Shown: one piece after another, positions 17,165-25,270 of the stretch
How positions within the stretch are numbered: position 1 is the stretch's first letter
Layout: each line of letters begins with the position of its first letter
DNA from: Roseomonas sp. E05
GTDB lineage: Bacteria > Pseudomonadota > Alphaproteobacteria > Acetobacterales > Acetobacteraceae
Assembly: GCF_030063475.1 (NCBI RefSeq)
Contig: NZ_JASIRT010000009.1
Location: 1-64,000, forward strand
Direction: 5' to 3'
DNA: 64,000 nt
The notes under the pieces: generated by a model
Databases searched by the model: none
The model's input: only the letters and a program-made list of their open reading frames with translations
Told to the model about the DNA's origin: nothing
Position numbers and translations under genes: made by a program

Positions 17165-18513
17165 GCGCCGCCCTCGCACGCCGCCTCGCCGGGGCGGCGC
17201 TCGGCGCGGTGCCGCCGGCCTCGGCGGCGCCGGCGGTCGGGCTCTGCCTGCTCGATCTCTTCGCCTGCGCCTTCGAGGCGCGCGACACCACGCCGAGCCG
17301 CGCCGCCCGCAGGCTGGCCGCGGCGGAACCGGGCGGGGCCACCATCATCGGCGAGGCCCGGCGTGCCGCGCCAGGCGCGGCCGCCTTCGCCAACGCCGTC
17401 GCCGGCCATGGCCTGGTGCGGGAGGACATGCACGCGGCCGCCGTCAGCCATCTCGGCGTTGTCGTGCTGCCCACGCTGCTGGCGCTGGCGCAGCACCGCC
17501 CAGTGGGTGGCCCCGACTTCATCGCCGCGGCAGCGGTCGGCTATGAGGTGGGCGCTGCGATCGGCCGCGCCCTGGTCAATCCCGCCTTCAGCCGGCAATG
17601 GCGGCCAACCGGCTGGACCGGGCCGCTGGCCGCCGTGGCGGCGGGGTCGCGGCTGCTTGGCCTTTCGCCGGAGCAGACCGCCTCGGCTTTCGCGCTGGCC
17701 GCCAATACCGCAGGCGGGCTGAACGAGTGGCCGCGTGATGGCGGTGACGAGATGTTCTTCCATCCCGGCTTCGCCGCGCGCAACGGCCTTGCCGCGCTGG
17801 CGCTCGCCGCTGCGGGGGCTGAGGGCTCGGCCACCGCGCTGGAAGGATCGGCCGGGCTCTTCGCTGCCGCCGGCGCGGCACCACCGGCCGATCTGCCGCT
17901 CTTCGCCGGTGCCGCCGCGGAGGTGGAACTGGTCTTCCGCAAGGCGCTGCCACTGTGCAACTTCGCCCAGACCCCGGCCCAGGCGGCATTGCACCTGCGG
18001 CAGCAGCTTGGCGCGCTCGACCCGGCGGCGATCACCGGCATCACTGTCCGCGCCTCCGAGGCTGCCGTGCGCTATCCGGGCTGCGATAGCGCGGGACCCT
18101 TTGTGCGTGTGCTTCAGGCGAAGATGAGCATCCCTTTCTGCGTCGCCGCCGCGCTGCTGCATGGCGCTGTGGAAGAGCGGCATTTCGCGCTGCCGGCACC
18201 TCCCGAGCTGCTTCGCCTGGCTGCGCTGGTGCAACTGGAAGCCGATGCCGCGGCGACCGCTGCCTTCCCGGCGCGGCAGGGCGCGGAGGTCATCGTGACG
18301 CTGCAGGATGGCAGGCAACTGGCGGCCGGACTGCCGGATCTGCAGCCCGCCGATGCAGCGATGGTGCAGCGCCGCTTCCGTGACGCCGCGGCTGCCGCGC
18401 TGGGCGCATCCCGGGCCGCACAACTCGCCGAAGCCTTGGTGGCATTGCCGGCGGTGGCCGATATCGGCGAGGCGCTGCGTCTCGCCGAACCGGCGCTGGA
18501 GGCAGCGGCATGA
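17161..18513 (+). CDS. MmgE/PrpD-family protein, TTG start
   Basis: A 450-residue member of the MmgE/PrpD family, whose known members are 2-methylcitrate dehydratase and cis-aconitate decarboxylase. Seen are AVGYEVGAAIGRAL, the RQWRPTGWTGPLAAVAAG region and the C-terminal lid domain. The only start that keeps the N-terminus is TTG 17161, which overlaps the SDR stop (TTGA), so translation is probably coupled. It is one of two MmgE/PrpD genes in the window (the other at 25267). The substrate is unknown. Confidence 0.85.
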   Translation: MSAALARRLAGAALGAVPPASAAPAVGLCLLDLFACAFEARDTTPSRAARRLAAAEPGGATIIGEARRAAPGAAAFANAVAGHGLVREDMHAAAVSHLGVVVLPTLLALAQHRPVGGPDFIAAAAVGYEVGAAIGRALVNPAFSRQWRPTGWTGPLAAVAAGSRLLGLSPEQTASAFALAANTAGGLNEWPRDGGDEMFFHPGFAARNGLAALALAAAGAEGSATALEGSAGLFAAAGAAPPADLPLFAGAAAEVELVFRKALPLCNFAQTPAQAALHLRQQLGALDPAAITGITVRASEAAVRYPGCDSAGPFVRVLQAKMSIPFCVAAALLHGAVEERHFALPAPPELLRLAALVQLEADAAATAAFPARQGAEVIVTLQDGRQLAAGLPDLQPADAAMVQRRFRDAAAAALGASRAAQLAEALVALPAVADIGEALRLAEPALEAAA

Positions 18514-18677
18514 CCGCATCCATAGGATCAGCCGCAACGCTCGCCGGTTTCGTGGTGGCGCAGGCCCGTCTGGACCTGGCGGCGATGCGGCGGCAGGCGG
18601 GCAGGTGGGTGCCTTCGGGCGTCACCGGCTGCGCGCCCGCTTTCGCGAAGGGAGGGAAGGGAATTCCATGCGCATGA
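18510..18677 (+). CDS. Short ORF coupled to the MmgE/PrpD gene, function unknown
   Basis: A 55-residue frame starts at an ATGA overlap with the preceding stop and ends 10 bases inside the next gene. It reads MTASIGSAATLAGFVVAQ, then RLDLAAMRRQAGRW, vaguely like the first helix of an MmgE/PrpD protein. It may be a remnant of a second copy or a non-functional leader. No motif supports a function. Confidence 0.3.
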   Translation: MTASIGSAATLAGFVVAQARLDLAAMRRQAGRWVPSGVTGCAPAFAKGGKGIPCA

Positions 18678-19669
18678 TCCTGGAGGCTGCGCGCGACCTG
18701 TCACTGCGCAGCCTCGGGCAACTCGGCTACGACGCTGCGCAGGCAGCGATCATCGCCGATCACCTGATGGACTGCGAACTGCGCGGCCTCGGCTACAGCG
18801 GGCTGGCGCGCATCCTCAGCATCGCGGGGCGGCTGGACGGCAAAGGGCCCGCGCGCGGACCGATGCAGACCCTCAGGGAAAGTCCCGTATCCGCCCGCAT
18901 GGACGGTGGGGACCATGTTGGCTACCTCGTCGCCGAACATGCAACACGCATCGCCATTGAAAAGGCCCTGAGCGCCGGCATCGCCGTGGTCGGCGCCAAC
19001 CGCACCTGGTATACCGGCATGCTGTCCTACTACGGCGAGATGGCGGCGGAGCAGGGGTTGGTCATGGCCATCGCTTCCAACGCCACGCCCTGGGTGGCGC
19101 CACATGGCGGGACGCAGGGCCGCTTCGGCACCAACCCGATCTGCTTCGCCTTCCCCTCCGCGGATGAGCCGGTGATCTGGGATATCGGCACTTCCGCCAT
19201 CATCCATGCTCAGGTCGTGCTGGCGAAGCGCCTTGGTCAGGCGCTGCCTGCGGGGGTGGCCTTCGATGCCGATGGCCTCCCCACCCGCGACGCCGCCGCC
19301 GCGCTGGCGGGCGCCTTCGCACCCTGGGGCGGCCACCGCGGCAGCGGTCTGGCCATGGTGGTGCAGTTGCTCGGCGTGCTGGCCGGCTCGCCCGCCATGC
19401 CGGGCGAACTGGAGGAATTCGGCTATCTGGCTATAGCAATCCGTCCGGACCTGCTGACCGACCCCGATACCTTCCGGCAGGAAGTGTCGCGCTACGCGGC
19501 GGCCGTGCGGGCAACGCGCCCCGAGCCTGGGGGCGCGACGGTGCGCATGCCGTTCGACCGTTCGCGCGCCGAGCGCGAGCGTCGCCGCGCGGAAGGCGCG
19601 ATCGACGTCCCTGATGCGGTGGTCAGCGCGCTGGAGGCCCTGCCGGCCTGCGCGGCATCAGGTCGGTAG
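18668..19669 (+). CDS. Malate/L-lactate dehydrogenase-family oxidoreductase (Ldh2/COG2055 type)
   Basis: A 333-residue NAD(P)-dependent oxidoreductase of the malate/sulfolactate/ureidoglycolate dehydrogenase family. It carries TPWVAPHGGTQGRFGTNP and PVIWDIGTSAIIHAQV, both characteristic. Two usual family features are altered: the SHG near residue 45 reads YSG, and the Asn-Ser-x-His-x-Gly active-site strand reads NRTWYTGMLSYY, so the catalytic-type His is a Trp. That marks a divergent subfamily or a changed reaction. ATG 18668 follows GGGAGGGAAGGG. It belongs to the importer-linked catabolic operon. Confidence 0.83.
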   Translation: MRMILEAARDLSLRSLGQLGYDAAQAAIIADHLMDCELRGLGYSGLARILSIAGRLDGKGPARGPMQTLRESPVSARMDGGDHVGYLVAEHATRIAIEKALSAGIAVVGANRTWYTGMLSYYGEMAAEQGLVMAIASNATPWVAPHGGTQGRFGTNPICFAFPSADEPVIWDIGTSAIIHAQVVLAKRLGQALPAGVAFDADGLPTRDAAAALAGAFAPWGGHRGSGLAMVVQLLGVLAGSPAMPGELEEFGYLAIAIRPDLLTDPDTFRQEVSRYAAAVRATRPEPGGATVRMPFDRSRAERERRRAEGAIDVPDAVVSALEALPACAASGR

Positions 19670-19787
19670 TTCCGCAGATGCCAATGACAGCCCGAGTTGC
19701 CTTCGGCCATCGTTTCGGCGCACCGTCGCTATGGCACCACGCTGTCGATGAGCGCGGCCACCCGAGAGCTATTCAGGAAGGACCCCC

Positions 19788-20114
19788 ATGATTCACGAAT
19801 TGCGGATCTATCACTGCGTCTCCGGCCGGCTGCCTGCCTTGCTGCAGCGCTTCGAGACCATCACCCTCGGTATCTGGCAGAAGCACGGGATTCGACAGGC
19901 AGGCTTCTGGACGGTGGCCATCGGCGATTCCAACCAGGACCTCTATTACCTGCTGGAATGGGAATCGCTGGCGGAACGCGAGCAGAAGTGGAACGCCTTC
20001 CAGGCCGATCCTGAATGGATCGCACGACGGGCGGAGACGGAGCGCGACGGTGCCATCGTCGCGCGCGTGACGAACCTGATCCTGCAGCCGACGGCCTTCT
20101 CGGCAGTGCGGTGA
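19788..20114 (+). CDS. NIPSNAP-family protein
   Basis: A small ferredoxin-like-fold protein of 108 residues. MIHELRIYHCVSGRLPALL and YYLLEWESLAEREQKW are typical of bacterial NIPSNAP proteins, often found in catabolic operons and suspected of binding or isomerising small acids. AGGA precedes ATG 19788. It is the last plus-strand gene before the convergent GntR regulator. Its exact role is unknown. Confidence 0.85.
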   Translation: MIHELRIYHCVSGRLPALLQRFETITLGIWQKHGIRQAGFWTVAIGDSNQDLYYLLEWESLAEREQKWNAFQADPEWIARRAETERDGAIVARVTNLILQPTAFSAVR

Positions 20115-20141
20115 GCGGCCCGGCGGGATTGGCGCCGCGCC

Positions 20142-20849
20142 TCAGCCGGCCGGCGCGGCGGGGGGTGGTGTGCCGGCGGAGGCGGCCCGCTCATTCAGGA
20201 TGCGCAGCGCCACCTGCGCCGCCTGCATGACATGCTCGCGGCAGGCCTGCCAGGCGCCCTCGCGGTCGCGCCGCTCGGCGGCCTCGACGATGCGGCGGAT
20301 CTCGGCGACGGTGTGTGGCAGGCGCGTCGGATCCGAAAGCGTGGTGGCGCGGAGCTGCGAATTGCGGTTGAGCAGCTGGTCCAGCATCCGCGCGACATAG
20401 GCATTGCGGCAGCCTCGCAACAGCACGTCGTAGAAGCGGCGCTTCAGGCCCAGCAGTGTCATCCGGTCCGTGCCGGGCTTCGTAGCGGCGATTTCCTCGA
20501 ACACCGCACGCAGCTCGGCGATTTCCTCGGTGGAGGCGCGCTCGGCGAAGCCCTGGCCCGCGAGCGCCTCCAGCACGCCTCGCACCTCATAGACCTGGGT
20601 TGCCTCGGCAGGGGAGAGATAGGCCACGAAGGGACCACGATTGGGTAGCACGACGATCAGACCTTCGGCTTCCAGCAGCCGCACGGCCTCGCGGATCACA
20701 CCGCGGCTGACGCCGAACAGGTCGCACAGCATGCGGTCGGACAGGTGCTCGCCCGGCATGAAGCGGCTGGTGATGATGGCATCGCGCAGGCGCTGCTCCA
20801 CCTGGCGTCGCACGGGCTGTGGCGAAATGCGCAGCGAATCGTCAGGCAT
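20142..20849 (-). CDS. GntR-family regulator, FCD subfamily
   Basis: A 235-residue repressor-type protein. The N-terminal winged helix-turn-helix (SDRMLCDLFGVSRGVIREAV) is followed by an all-helical FCD ligand domain with the metal-site pattern Asp/Arg...His (HTVAEIRRIVEAAERRD, CREHVMQAA). FCD regulators commonly sense small carboxylic acids. It is divergent from the CMD-HIBADH pair at 21008, and an 18-bp element in the gap recurs in the other divergent gap at 24022, suggesting it controls both. Confidence 0.93.
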   Translation of the reverse strand: MPDDSLRISPQPVRRQVEQRLRDAIITSRFMPGEHLSDRMLCDLFGVSRGVIREAVRLLEAEGLIVVLPNRGPFVAYLSPAEATQVYEVRGVLEALAGQGFAERASTEEIAELRAVFEEIAATKPGTDRMTLLGLKRRFYDVLLRGCRNAYVARMLDQLLNRNSQLRATTLSDPTRLPHTVAEIRRIVEAAERRDREGAWQACREHVMQAAQVALRILNERAASAGTPPPAAPAG

Positions 20850-20952
20850 TCTTTCTCGGATTCCTTGCGGCGGGCTTCCCGGGGCTCATCGCGCTGCACA
20901 ATCTGACGGCGAGCACCGCCCCCGTCCAGCAAAAGGGGTGGCACTGAAGTGC

Positions 20953-20970
20953 ATTGACAGACAATCATAC
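20953..20970. promoter_or_regulatory. Candidate GntR/FCD operator, site A
   Basis: ATTGACAGACAATCATAC contains the pseudo-palindrome ATTG-N5-CAAT. It is identical at 15 of 18 positions to the reverse complement of the sequence at 24022-24039. It lies between the divergent GntR and CMD genes, 38 bp before the CMD start. Confidence 0.55.
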
Positions 20971-21007
20971 ACCTTCTTAAACTTTTGGAGTTGAGGGAGA
21001 CGGCAGA

Positions 21008-21412
21008 ATGTCCGACGACAGCTTGTTCGATCGTGGTCTCGAAGTGCGCCGTGCGGTGCTCGGTGCCGAGTATGTGGACGGTGGCATCGCCAAGGCCGAT
21101 GACTTCATGATGGCCTTTCAGCACATCACCACCGAGTGGTGCTGGGGCTATGCCTGGACCCGGCCGGGGCTCGACCGCAAGCAGCGCTCAATGCTGAACC
21201 TTGCCATGCTGACCGCTCTCGGCAGGACGCCGGAGATCAAGCTGCATGTGAAAGGTGCGCTGACGAACGGTGTTACTGTTGAGGAGATCAAGGAGATCCT
21301 GCTGCACGCGACTGTTTATTGCGGCATTCCCGCGGGGCTTGATGCCTTCAAGGCGGCGCATGAGGTGCTGGTGAAGGAAGGCGCGCTGACCGGCGAGCCC
21401 GCGAAGAAGTGA
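21008..21412 (+). CDS. Carboxymuconolactone decarboxylase-family protein (AhpD-like fold)
   Basis: A 134-residue all-helical CMD-domain protein of the PcaC type. KQRSMLNLAMLTALGRTPE and EEIKEILLHATVYCGIPAG are the two halves of the domain, with Cys and His in the active-site helix region. Relatives decarboxylate gamma-carboxymuconolactone or act as peroxidase-like proteins. The GTG start of the next gene overlaps its stop, so it is translated with a beta-hydroxyacid dehydrogenase. Expression is probably controlled by the adjacent GntR protein. Confidence 0.9.
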   Translation: MSDDSLFDRGLEVRRAVLGAEYVDGGIAKADDFMMAFQHITTEWCWGYAWTRPGLDRKQRSMLNLAMLTALGRTPEIKLHVKGALTNGVTVEEIKEILLHATVYCGIPAGLDAFKAAHEVLVKEGALTGEPAKK

Positions 21413-22335
21413 GCGGCACGGTGGAAGTCGGCGCACTGCGCCGCATCGCCTTCATTGGCATCGGCAACATGGGCTGGCCGATGGCAGCCCGGCTGGTGGA
21501 GGCTGGCTTCCAGGTCGTGGCCTGTGATGTGGCGCCGGAGCGTGCGACCCGCTTCGCCAACGAGATCGGCGGTGAAGCTGCGGGCGATGCGGCGGCCGCC
21601 GTGCGTGGTGCGGACGCTGTCATCACCATTCTGCCGACCTCGAAGCATGTGGGCCGGGCGATCGAGGCCATGGGCGACGCCCTGGCACCCGGAGCCTTGT
21701 TGATCGAGATGAGCTCCGGGGTGCCGACGGCGACGCGCGGCTTCTCCGAGGCGCTGGCTGCGCGCGGCGTAGCGATGATCGACGCGCCAGTGTCCGGCGG
21801 TGTGCCGCGCGCGCGCACCGGCGAGCTGGCCATCATGCTCGGCGGCGATGCTGCTGCGGTGCAGAGGGCGGAGCCTGTGCTGCGCGCCATGGGGACGACC
21901 CTGACGCATGTGGGCGGCATTGGCGCGGGACAGGCCATGAAGGCGCTGAACAACCTGATGGGCGCGGCCGGCTTCCTGATCGGCGTGGAGGCACTGCTGA
22001 TCGGGCAGCGCTTCGGCCTCGATCCGGCGCAGATGGTGGACGTGTTGAATGCCTCCACCGGCATGAACAACAGCACGCAGAAGAAGTTCAAGCAGTTTGT
22101 GCTGTCCCGCCGTTTCGATGCCGGCTTCGGTCTGGAGCTGATGGCAAAGGATGTTTCCGTGGCGCTGGAGGTGGCGCATGACACCGGCACACCCGTACCC
22201 TTCGCCGCTCTGTGCCGGGAGATGTGGGCCAGCGCAGTGAACCTGCTGGGACCAGGGATGGACCATACAGCGATGGCGCAATTCTCGGAGCGGCTGGCGG
22301 GCGAAGCGCTGGGTGGTGGCAACCGCGCCAGCTAG
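21409..22335 (+). CDS. Beta-hydroxyacid dehydrogenase family (HIBADH-like) NAD(P)-dependent oxidoreductase
   Basis: A 308-residue enzyme of the 3-hydroxyisobutyrate/tartronate semialdehyde reductase family. The Rossmann motif is IAFIGIGNMGWPMAARL, the substrate loop APVSGGVPRARTGEL, and the catalytic Lys lies in GQAMKALNNLMGA. GTG 21409 overlaps the CMD stop. It is one of three members in the window (others at 22630 and 31614). Probably it oxidises a 3-hydroxy acid or reduces a semialdehyde. Confidence 0.92.
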   Translation: MSGTVEVGALRRIAFIGIGNMGWPMAARLVEAGFQVVACDVAPERATRFANEIGGEAAGDAAAAVRGADAVITILPTSKHVGRAIEAMGDALAPGALLIEMSSGVPTATRGFSEALAARGVAMIDAPVSGGVPRARTGELAIMLGGDAAAVQRAEPVLRAMGTTLTHVGGIGAGQAMKALNNLMGAAGFLIGVEALLIGQRFGLDPAQMVDVLNASTGMNNSTQKKFKQFVLSRRFDAGFGLELMAKDVSVALEVAHDTGTPVPFAALCREMWASAVNLLGPGMDHTAMAQFSERLAGEALGGGNRAS

Positions 22336-22479
22336 ATGAGAGCGGCCGCCAGCGCCGGCAACTGGAGGCGAGGGGATTCCGCGCCGCCATCGGAGGCGCT
22401 GGCAGGCCGGCGGGCGCTGCGGGCGCTGAAAGGAGCCGCCCTCGTTGCTCCAGGCTGGATGTCGATCCGCGCTCGTGTC

Positions 22480-22506
22480 CTGATCACGATGTTCATTCGT
22501 GATCAG
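22480..22506. terminator. Hairpin between convergent genes
   Basis: CTGATCACGA, a 7-base loop and TCGTGATCAG form a perfect 10-bp stem in the 294-bp gap between convergent dehydrogenase genes. There is no T tract, so termination is inferred from position only. The rest of the gap shows no gene. Confidence 0.4.
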
Positions 22507-22629
22507 CTTGCATTTGCAGTGTGCCGAGCGTCCCTGCTTCCGCGAAGGGCCACCGCGAGGTTTGCAGCAGCGCGCCGGGGCACGGCGCACCGCCACGCTG
22601 CGCGCGTGGCCGAGGAAGAGACGCGGTGG

Positions 22630-23583
22630 CTATGGCTTCGCCGCCGGCTCCGCTCCGTCGGCCTCCATGACCGCCTGCAGCGCGGTGCGGTCAACCTCGA
22701 TCTGCACACCCGCGCGCTCCAGCTCCAGCAGCATGGCGGAACGCGAATCCCGCTGCCCCCAGCCGCGGTTCAGTGCTTCCGTCATCTCCTCCAGCGTCAG
22801 CGCGGCGAAGCGCATCGGTACGCCGACCTCCCGCCCCAGGGCGCAGGCCAGGGAAACGTCCTTGTGCGCCAGCCGCAGCTGGAAGGCGGGGGGATCGTAG
22901 CTGTTGGGCAGGAACTGCTCGGTAACGCCGTCATAGGTCCGGCGCCGGCCGTGCACGCCCTGCCGGATGGCGGCATAGAGTGCGAGCGGTTCCAGCCCGG
23001 CTTTGGCACCCATGGCGAAAACTTCGGCCATGACGGCGTTCAGCGCGTAGCCCGAGAGGTTGTGCGCCAGCTTCGCGATGCTGCCGGCACCGATCGTGCC
23101 CACCAGGATGGCGCGATCGCCCATCGCATCGAGCAACGGCCGCACGCGCTCAAAGATGGCCTGCTCGCCACCGACGAAGAAGGCCAGCTTGCGCGTGACG
23201 GCGCCGCGCGGGCCGCCGCTGATCGGCGCGTCCAGCACATGCAGCCCGCGCTCCGCCGCCGCCGCATGCAGCGCGCGAACGGCGGAGACGGCGTTGGTGG
23301 AAATGTCGATGATGACACCATCCCTGGGCATCGTGTCGATCAGCTCGGCGCCGACCGCCTGCACCTCCTGTGGGCCGGGCAGGGAGGTGAAGACGACCGT
23401 GCAGGCCGCGCCGAGCTCGCGCGGCGTTTCCGCCCAGCGGGCGCCGCCTTCCACCAGCGCCGCCGCGGCCTCCCGCCGCATGTCATGCACGACCAGTTCG
23501 ACGCCGTCCGCCTTGGCGAGGTTGGCCGCCATGCTGGCGCCCATCGTGCCGAGCCCGATGAATCCGACCCGCATGGTGCTCAT
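22630..23583 (-). CDS. Beta-hydroxyacid dehydrogenase family (HIBADH-like) oxidoreductase
   Basis: A 317-residue paralogue of the protein at 21409. The nucleotide motif is VGFIGLGTMGASMAANL, the substrate loop is APISGGPRGAVTRKL, and the catalytic Lys lies in GSIAKLAHNLSG. Its start overlaps the stop of the CMD gene at 23580 by 4 bases. The two divergent loci here therefore each pair one CMD-domain protein with one HIBADH-type enzyme, as if duplicated. Confidence 0.92.
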   Translation of the reverse strand: MSTMRVGFIGLGTMGASMAANLAKADGVELVVHDMRREAAAALVEGGARWAETPRELGAACTVVFTSLPGPQEVQAVGAELIDTMPRDGVIIDISTNAVSAVRALHAAAAERGLHVLDAPISGGPRGAVTRKLAFFVGGEQAIFERVRPLLDAMGDRAILVGTIGAGSIAKLAHNLSGYALNAVMAEVFAMGAKAGLEPLALYAAIRQGVHGRRRTYDGVTEQFLPNSYDPPAFQLRLAHKDVSLACALGREVGVPMRFAALTLEEMTEALNRGWGQRDSRSAMLLELERAGVQIEVDRTALQAVMEADGAEPAAKP

Positions 23584-23915
23584 GCCTCCCGCTTTTCAAG
23601 CACTTCGGTGAGGACCTGCGCAGCCGACATCGCTGCCGGCCAGCCCGCGTAGAAGGCGAGATGCGTGATGGCGCCGGCGATCTCCTCGTGCGTCACGCCG
23701 TTGTCCAGCGCGCGGCCGATATGCACGCTGAGCTGCTCCGGCCGATACGTGGCGGCCAGCGCGACCACGGTGACCAGGCTGCGGTCGCGCTTCGACAGGT
23801 CGTTGCGCTCCCAGAGATCGCTGTAGACCACGCCTTCGGTATAGGCGACCAGAGCAGGCACGGTCTTGCGGACGCGGTCGCGTTGCGCGGATTGCGGGAT
23901 TGGCTTGCTCATCAT
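23580..23915 (-). CDS. Carboxymuconolactone decarboxylase-family protein
   Basis: A 111-residue CMD-domain protein. DLSKRDRSLVTVVALAATYR and EEIAGAITHLAFYAGWPAAM are the domain halves; the usual Cys of the second helix is absent (AFYAGWP). I start at ATG 23915 (or the adjacent ATG at 23912), just after AGGAGA; the frame is open much further upstream but that part has no family similarity. It is transcribed with the HIBADH-type gene and divergently from the Bug gene at 24137, across a candidate GntR operator. Confidence 0.87.
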   Translation of the reverse strand: MMSKPIPQSAQRDRVRKTVPALVAYTEGVVYSDLWERNDLSKRDRSLVTVVALAATYRPEQLSVHIGRALDNGVTHEEIAGAITHLAFYAGWPAAMSAAQVLTEVLEKREA

Positions 23916-24021
23916 CGGTTCTCCTGGCCGTGCCGGCCTGCGCGGCCCTTCGTCGCGCGCGCCGACTGTTTTTCTTCCCGGTAGCAAGCTTATGGCCGCC
24001 AGGGAGCGGAGGCAATACTTC

Positions 24022-24039
24022 GTATGATTGACGGACAAT
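24022..24039. promoter_or_regulatory. Candidate GntR/FCD operator, site B
   Basis: GTATGATTGACGGACAAT is the inverse of site A at 20953 with 3 changes in 18. The core ATTG-N5-CAAT is kept. Flanking GCAATA (24012) and TATTGC (24041) form a wider inverted repeat. It lies in the divergent gap between the CMD and Bug genes. Confidence 0.55.
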
Positions 24040-24136
24040 ATATTGCTCCCATGTCGCCAGTGTGGTTGCCTCCTCCGGCCCGGCGCAGCGGCGCCCGTGG
24101 CCAAGATGCAGGAATGGGCAGGAGGGATTTCGTCCG

Positions 24137-25111
24137 ATGCAAGGAAAGCTTTGGCTGTTTGCGATTCTGGCACTGTGTTGCGGTGGTGGAGCCGTGGCGC
24201 AGGAATTCCCCGCGCGCACTGTCACCATGATCGTTCCCTCGGCGCCGGGCGGTACGCTCGACGCGCTGGGGCGATTGATGGCGCAAGGCATGGCTGCCGA
24301 CCTCGGGCGCAATGTCGTGGTCGAGAATGTCAGCGGTGCCGGCAGCCTGGTCGGCATGCAGCGGTTGGTGCGCTCGACGCCCGATGGCCACGTCATCGGC
24401 TTCGGCAATCTCGGCTCGCTGGCGGCCAATGTTGCGGTGACCAAGGAATTGGGCTTCGACCCCCGGCAGGACCTGACGCCGATCAGCATCGTCGCCAATG
24501 TGCCGATGGTGATCGCCGCCAGCACGCAGTCCGGCGTGCGAGACCTCAAGACGCTGCTGTCGCGTATCCGCGAGCGTGGCGAGGGCGTGACCTTCGGCAC
24601 GCCCGGGACCGGCACCACCGGCCATCTGGCCCCGGCCTATCTTCTATCGCTGACCGGCCTGCGTGCGACGCTGGTGCCCTATCGTGGTGCCGGCCCGGCG
24701 ATGAGCGATCTCGCGGCGGGCACCGTGGATGCGGTGATCGACCAGACCGTCACAATGATCCCGGCGCATCAGGGCCGCACCGCCGTGGCCCTGGCGGTGA
24801 CCGGCAGCCAGCGCATCCCGCAACTCCCTGAGGTGCCCACTTTCGCCGAGGCCGGGGTGCCGGGCTTCGACATGGTGATCTGGAATGCCATCGCAGGGCC
24901 GAAGGGCATTCCGCAACCCGCGGTCCAGCGCCTGGTGCAGGCAGTGGAGGCGGCGCTGGCCAGCCCTGCCGTGACCAGCCGCTTCGCCGATCTGGCGACA
25001 ACGGCGCCCCCGCCGGAGGAGCGCGGGCCGGAAGCACTGCGGCAGCGCATCGCCACCGATGTGGACCGCTGGATCCGCGTGGTGCGGGAGGCCGGCATCA
25101 CGCCGCAGTAG
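24137..25111 (+). CDS. Bug/TctC-family periplasmic substrate-binding protein
   Basis: A 324-residue solute receptor. The signal peptide is MQGKLWLFAILALCCGGGAVAQ. The mature protein starts RTVTMIVPSAPGGTLDALGR and contains VVVENVSGAG and TFGTPGTGTTGHLAP, as in other Bug proteins. ATG 24137 follows AGGAGGG by 10 bases; an upstream in-frame ATG at 24062 lacks a signal. No TctA/TctB genes are nearby. It is followed by a strong hairpin and repeat copy 2. Confidence 0.92.
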   Translation: MQGKLWLFAILALCCGGGAVAQEFPARTVTMIVPSAPGGTLDALGRLMAQGMAADLGRNVVVENVSGAGSLVGMQRLVRSTPDGHVIGFGNLGSLAANVAVTKELGFDPRQDLTPISIVANVPMVIAASTQSGVRDLKTLLSRIRERGEGVTFGTPGTGTTGHLAPAYLLSLTGLRATLVPYRGAGPAMSDLAAGTVDAVIDQTVTMIPAHQGRTAVALAVTGSQRIPQLPEVPTFAEAGVPGFDMVIWNAIAGPKGIPQPAVQRLVQAVEAALASPAVTSRFADLATTAPPPEERGPEALRQRIATDVDRWIRVVREAGITPQ

Positions 25112-25119
25112 GCAGGCTG

Positions 25120-25157
25120 CCTCGGCGGAGGGGCGGTGCTTTGGCCCTCCGCCGAGG
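25120..25157 (+). terminator. Transcription terminator hairpin after the Bug gene
   Basis: CCTCGGCGGAGGG and CCCTCCGCCGAGG form a perfect 13-bp stem with a 12-base loop, 8 bases after the stop codon. A short GATTTCT follows. It is a good candidate intrinsic terminator. Confidence 0.75.
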
Positions 25158-25162
25158 GATTT

Positions 25163-25270
25163 CTAGAGCAGATCCCGTTCCAATGGCATCATCGGAACGG
25201 GTGAAGATGCCCGTAAAAACAAATAGCTAGAGCGTTTTCTGTGAGCCAGAGCGAACAGAAAATGCTCTAG
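25163..25270. repeat. Dispersed two-hairpin intergenic repeat, copy 2 (full length)
   Basis: A 108-bp copy bounded by CTAG at both ends. Hairpin 1 has arms CCCGTTCCAATG and CATCGGAACGGG (one mismatch). Hairpin 2 has arms AGAGCGTTTTCTGT and ACAGAAAATGCTCT, which pair except for one G-T. The terminal CTAG supplies the TAG stop codon of the minus-strand MmgE/PrpD gene. Confidence 0.9.

Noticed and set aside
24015-24028. ATACTTCGTATGAT resembles part of a loxP arm (also ATACCTTCGTATGAT at 40846)
   Set aside because: There is no inverted partner arm, and the match is about 11 bases. It lies inside a candidate promoter region and is probably chance.
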